From a virus: 29,470 nt of DNA. A program made the position numbers and the translations under genes. Location: IMG/VR virus record IMGVR_UViG_3300009474_000006, positions 1 to 29,470 of that record, one strand, 5' to 3'. The notes beneath the pieces are model-generated. The model saw nothing but the letters and a program-made list of their open reading frames with translations. It had not been told where the DNA came from and made no database searches. Positions within the stretch are counted from its first letter, which is position 1. Each line of letters opens with the position of its first letter. This document shows positions 28,141 through 29,470 of this stretch, piece by piece.

Positions 28141-29470
28141 TATCTTTGCTCCGCGAGTAGGTCGTCTGCAGGTTGGGCAGTCGGCAATGAAGGCATATTT
28201 GCTAGTTCTGAGCCTGGACCGCTAGGGCCTTGAGGCATGGGAGGGGCACCTTGAGGCTGAAGGCCTCCCTCTGGCATTTTCCCAGTCCGTATCATAGCAG
28301 TTAACGAGGGATCTTGCTGCAATGCTAGATCATAATGTTCTTCTATATGCGCCAAAAATAATTGAATCATATTGCCTTGTAGGCGTATTTTTGGATCGCT
28401 TAAAGCGGCTGCATGTTTTTGCATGTGCTTAGGGTGATCGTCAGTGATCAAACAAGGAACCCGCGTGCCCTTGGCTAACTCGTCATTCTCGGCTTCAATG
28501 AGGTCGTCTTCGGTTAATTCGTCTTCATACATTTTCTGAAGCGGCTGACCTTCCAGGATTGAGACGTACTTGCCCCAAAGATCCTTCGGCATTTGGAGGA
28601 GTTTTTCCCCTACTTCCAAACGGCCAGCTATGGTCTGCATAAGTGGGTTTTGTGTCGAGATTTTGACACCTGCAATGCTTTTTAACTGTTCCCCCGTATA
28701 CTCTCTTGGCTGGACTTGGTTGTTAGTTCCAGACATCATGACTTTCCTGGAAACATTGGGACCAAACACGATATAGCAGTTGATTGCATGTTTAATCGTC
28801 CGGCTCATGCAGTCGTCTAGGGATTCTTGAATACTGGTTGAAAACTCAAGGGCGTTGGCTGATAGGGTCGCGATTGCTACCCCCGACGAGGCCCCACTTG
28901 GCGGAGCTCCACGAAGGGCACCGTTGAGGTTCATCATTTCCATCATTTGCTCTTTGAGCATGTCAGCATACTTAAAGGTTTCAGGGCTTGATGCAGTAAG
29001 GTTGAGGGGCTCTGGCTTGCCTCCACCTGGAATGTTTTGAGGGGTGTAAAAGGTAAACCGCATCCCACCAATCTCTTGCACATTCACGTTAGCAGAGCGA
29101 GGGACCGCGATGTTTTGCACGGCGAATGCAGCTTGATTGCTCGATATTGCACTTATGGAGTTATCGTACATCTCTTGGCAAGCCATGAGGTTGGTAAACT
29201 GAGGGTAGCCTAATGTGCTCCCCATGATTTGCTCTGGGATCATGGGCTCTACAGGGATCGTTCCGTATGCGTTGTAACCGTCATAATAAACGCATTTTTC
29301 CCCGCTATACATCATCATGCGCCCCTTAGGCGCGGCTGGGCATGGCCTCACGTAGAGCTCAAAACAGTAAACCATGTCGTCATTCTGCGTGGAAGATATT
29401 AGAATAATCCTCGGAACCTTGGTGAGGCACTCTGACAGCAGGTATATTTGTCCGAACCATCGTTTGTCCG
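28140..29470 (-). CDS. portal protein, partial (5' end off the right edge)
   Basis: About 443 codons are visible, and the frame stays open past the ATG at 29375 to the window edge (KRWFGQIYLLSECLTKVPRI), so that ATG is internal. Portal features: mixed alpha/beta body, LKEQMMEMMNLNGALRGAPP and SGVAIATLSANALEFSTSIQ helices, SRTIKHAINCYI, and a Gln/Pro/Gly-rich C-terminus ending in LLAEQR. The SG-x-A-h-x-h-L-x-x-x-A-x-E-F-S-x-x-h-Q pattern is typical of phage portals. It forms the ring through which DNA passes. Confidence 0.8.
   Translation of the reverse strand, partial: DKRWFGQIYLLSECLTKVPRIILISSTQNDDMVYCFELYVRPCPAAPKGRMMMYSGEKCVYYDGYNAYGTIPVEPMIPEQIMGSTLGYPQFTNLMACQEMYDNSISAISSNQAAFAVQNIAVPRSANVNVQEIGGMRFTFYTPQNIPGGGKPEPLNLTASSPETFKYADMLKEQMMEMMNLNGALRGAPPSGASSGVAIATLSANALEFSTSIQESLDDCMSRTIKHAINCYIVFGPNVSRKVMMSGTNNQVQPREYTGEQLKSIAGVKISTQNPLMQTIAGRLEVGEKLLQMPKDLWGKYVSILEGQPLQKMYEDELTEDDLIEAENDELAKGTRVPCLITDDHPKHMQKHAAALSDPKIRLQGNMIQLFLAHIEEHYDLALQQDPSLTAMIRTGKMPEGGLQPQGAPPMPQGPSGPGSELANMPSLPTAQPADDLLAEQR

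Noticed and set aside
1-29470. tRNA genes, integrase, DNA polymerase, phage RNA polymerase
   Set aside because: Looked for characteristic motifs (T-loop GGTTCGA-type words, catalytic motifs) and saw none.

Overview
The window is part of a tailed double-stranded DNA phage genome (Caudoviricetes), probably from an uncultivated phage. It encodes a large terminase, portal, scaffold, HK97-type major capsid protein, an ERF single-strand annealing protein, a RuvC-like resolvase, a primase-polymerase with a separate helicase, and a cell-wall lysis module. No tail-tube, sheath or tape-measure gene is visible. Four long Ala/Gln/Gly-rich proteins follow the portal and look like DNA-ejection proteins. 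A short-tailed (podovirus-like) virion is therefore the best inference. No integrase, DNA polymerase or RNA polymerase is present. The host is unknown; the peptidoglycan enzymes and Shine-Dalgarno sites say only that it is a walled bacterium. The portal gene runs off the right edge, so the genome is larger than the window.

Layout. (1) 55-5071, minus strand: terminase large subunit, a small virion-like protein, scaffold, a head protein, major capsid protein, a strong terminator, then a small virion protein. (2) 5072-6425, minus strand: tiny genes, a zinc-ribbon protein, two copies of a 35-bp repeat that each encode a 13-residue Lys/Pro peptide, and a roughly 380-nt highly structured non-coding stretch. 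That stretch resembles the HEARO/omega RNA of IscB elements, but no IscB nuclease gene is beside it. (3) 6426-9635, minus strand: a large helical protein, a small-terminase-like protein, a virion-like beta protein and three small genes. (4) 9636-10053: an intergenic region with twelve GTTAC/GTAAC words around an AT-rich core, a candidate replication origin. (5) 10054-12554, minus strand: helicase and primase genes. (6) 12576-13807, plus strand: resolvase and three small unknown genes. (7) 13787-15450, minus strand: a moron-like cassette with its own promoter, encoding a secreted CAP-domain protein, small membrane proteins and a degenerate SNase-like protein. (8) 15454-17096, plus strand: recombination operon (Gp157-like, ERF, unknown) behind a good sigma70-type promoter. 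(9) 17081-29470, minus strand: portal, ejection proteins, a run of small beta-sandwich virion proteins, then a permuted-papain hydrolase and an M15 peptidase.

The genes are tightly packed. Most neighbours overlap by 1-4 bases (ATGA, TAATG, TTGA or GTGA), which indicates translational coupling. Replication probably uses the primase and helicase at the nearby iteron region, with ERF and RuvC handling recombination. Head assembly uses scaffold, capsid, portal and terminase. The far ends of the late operon supply DNA ejection, surface decoration and cell lysis.
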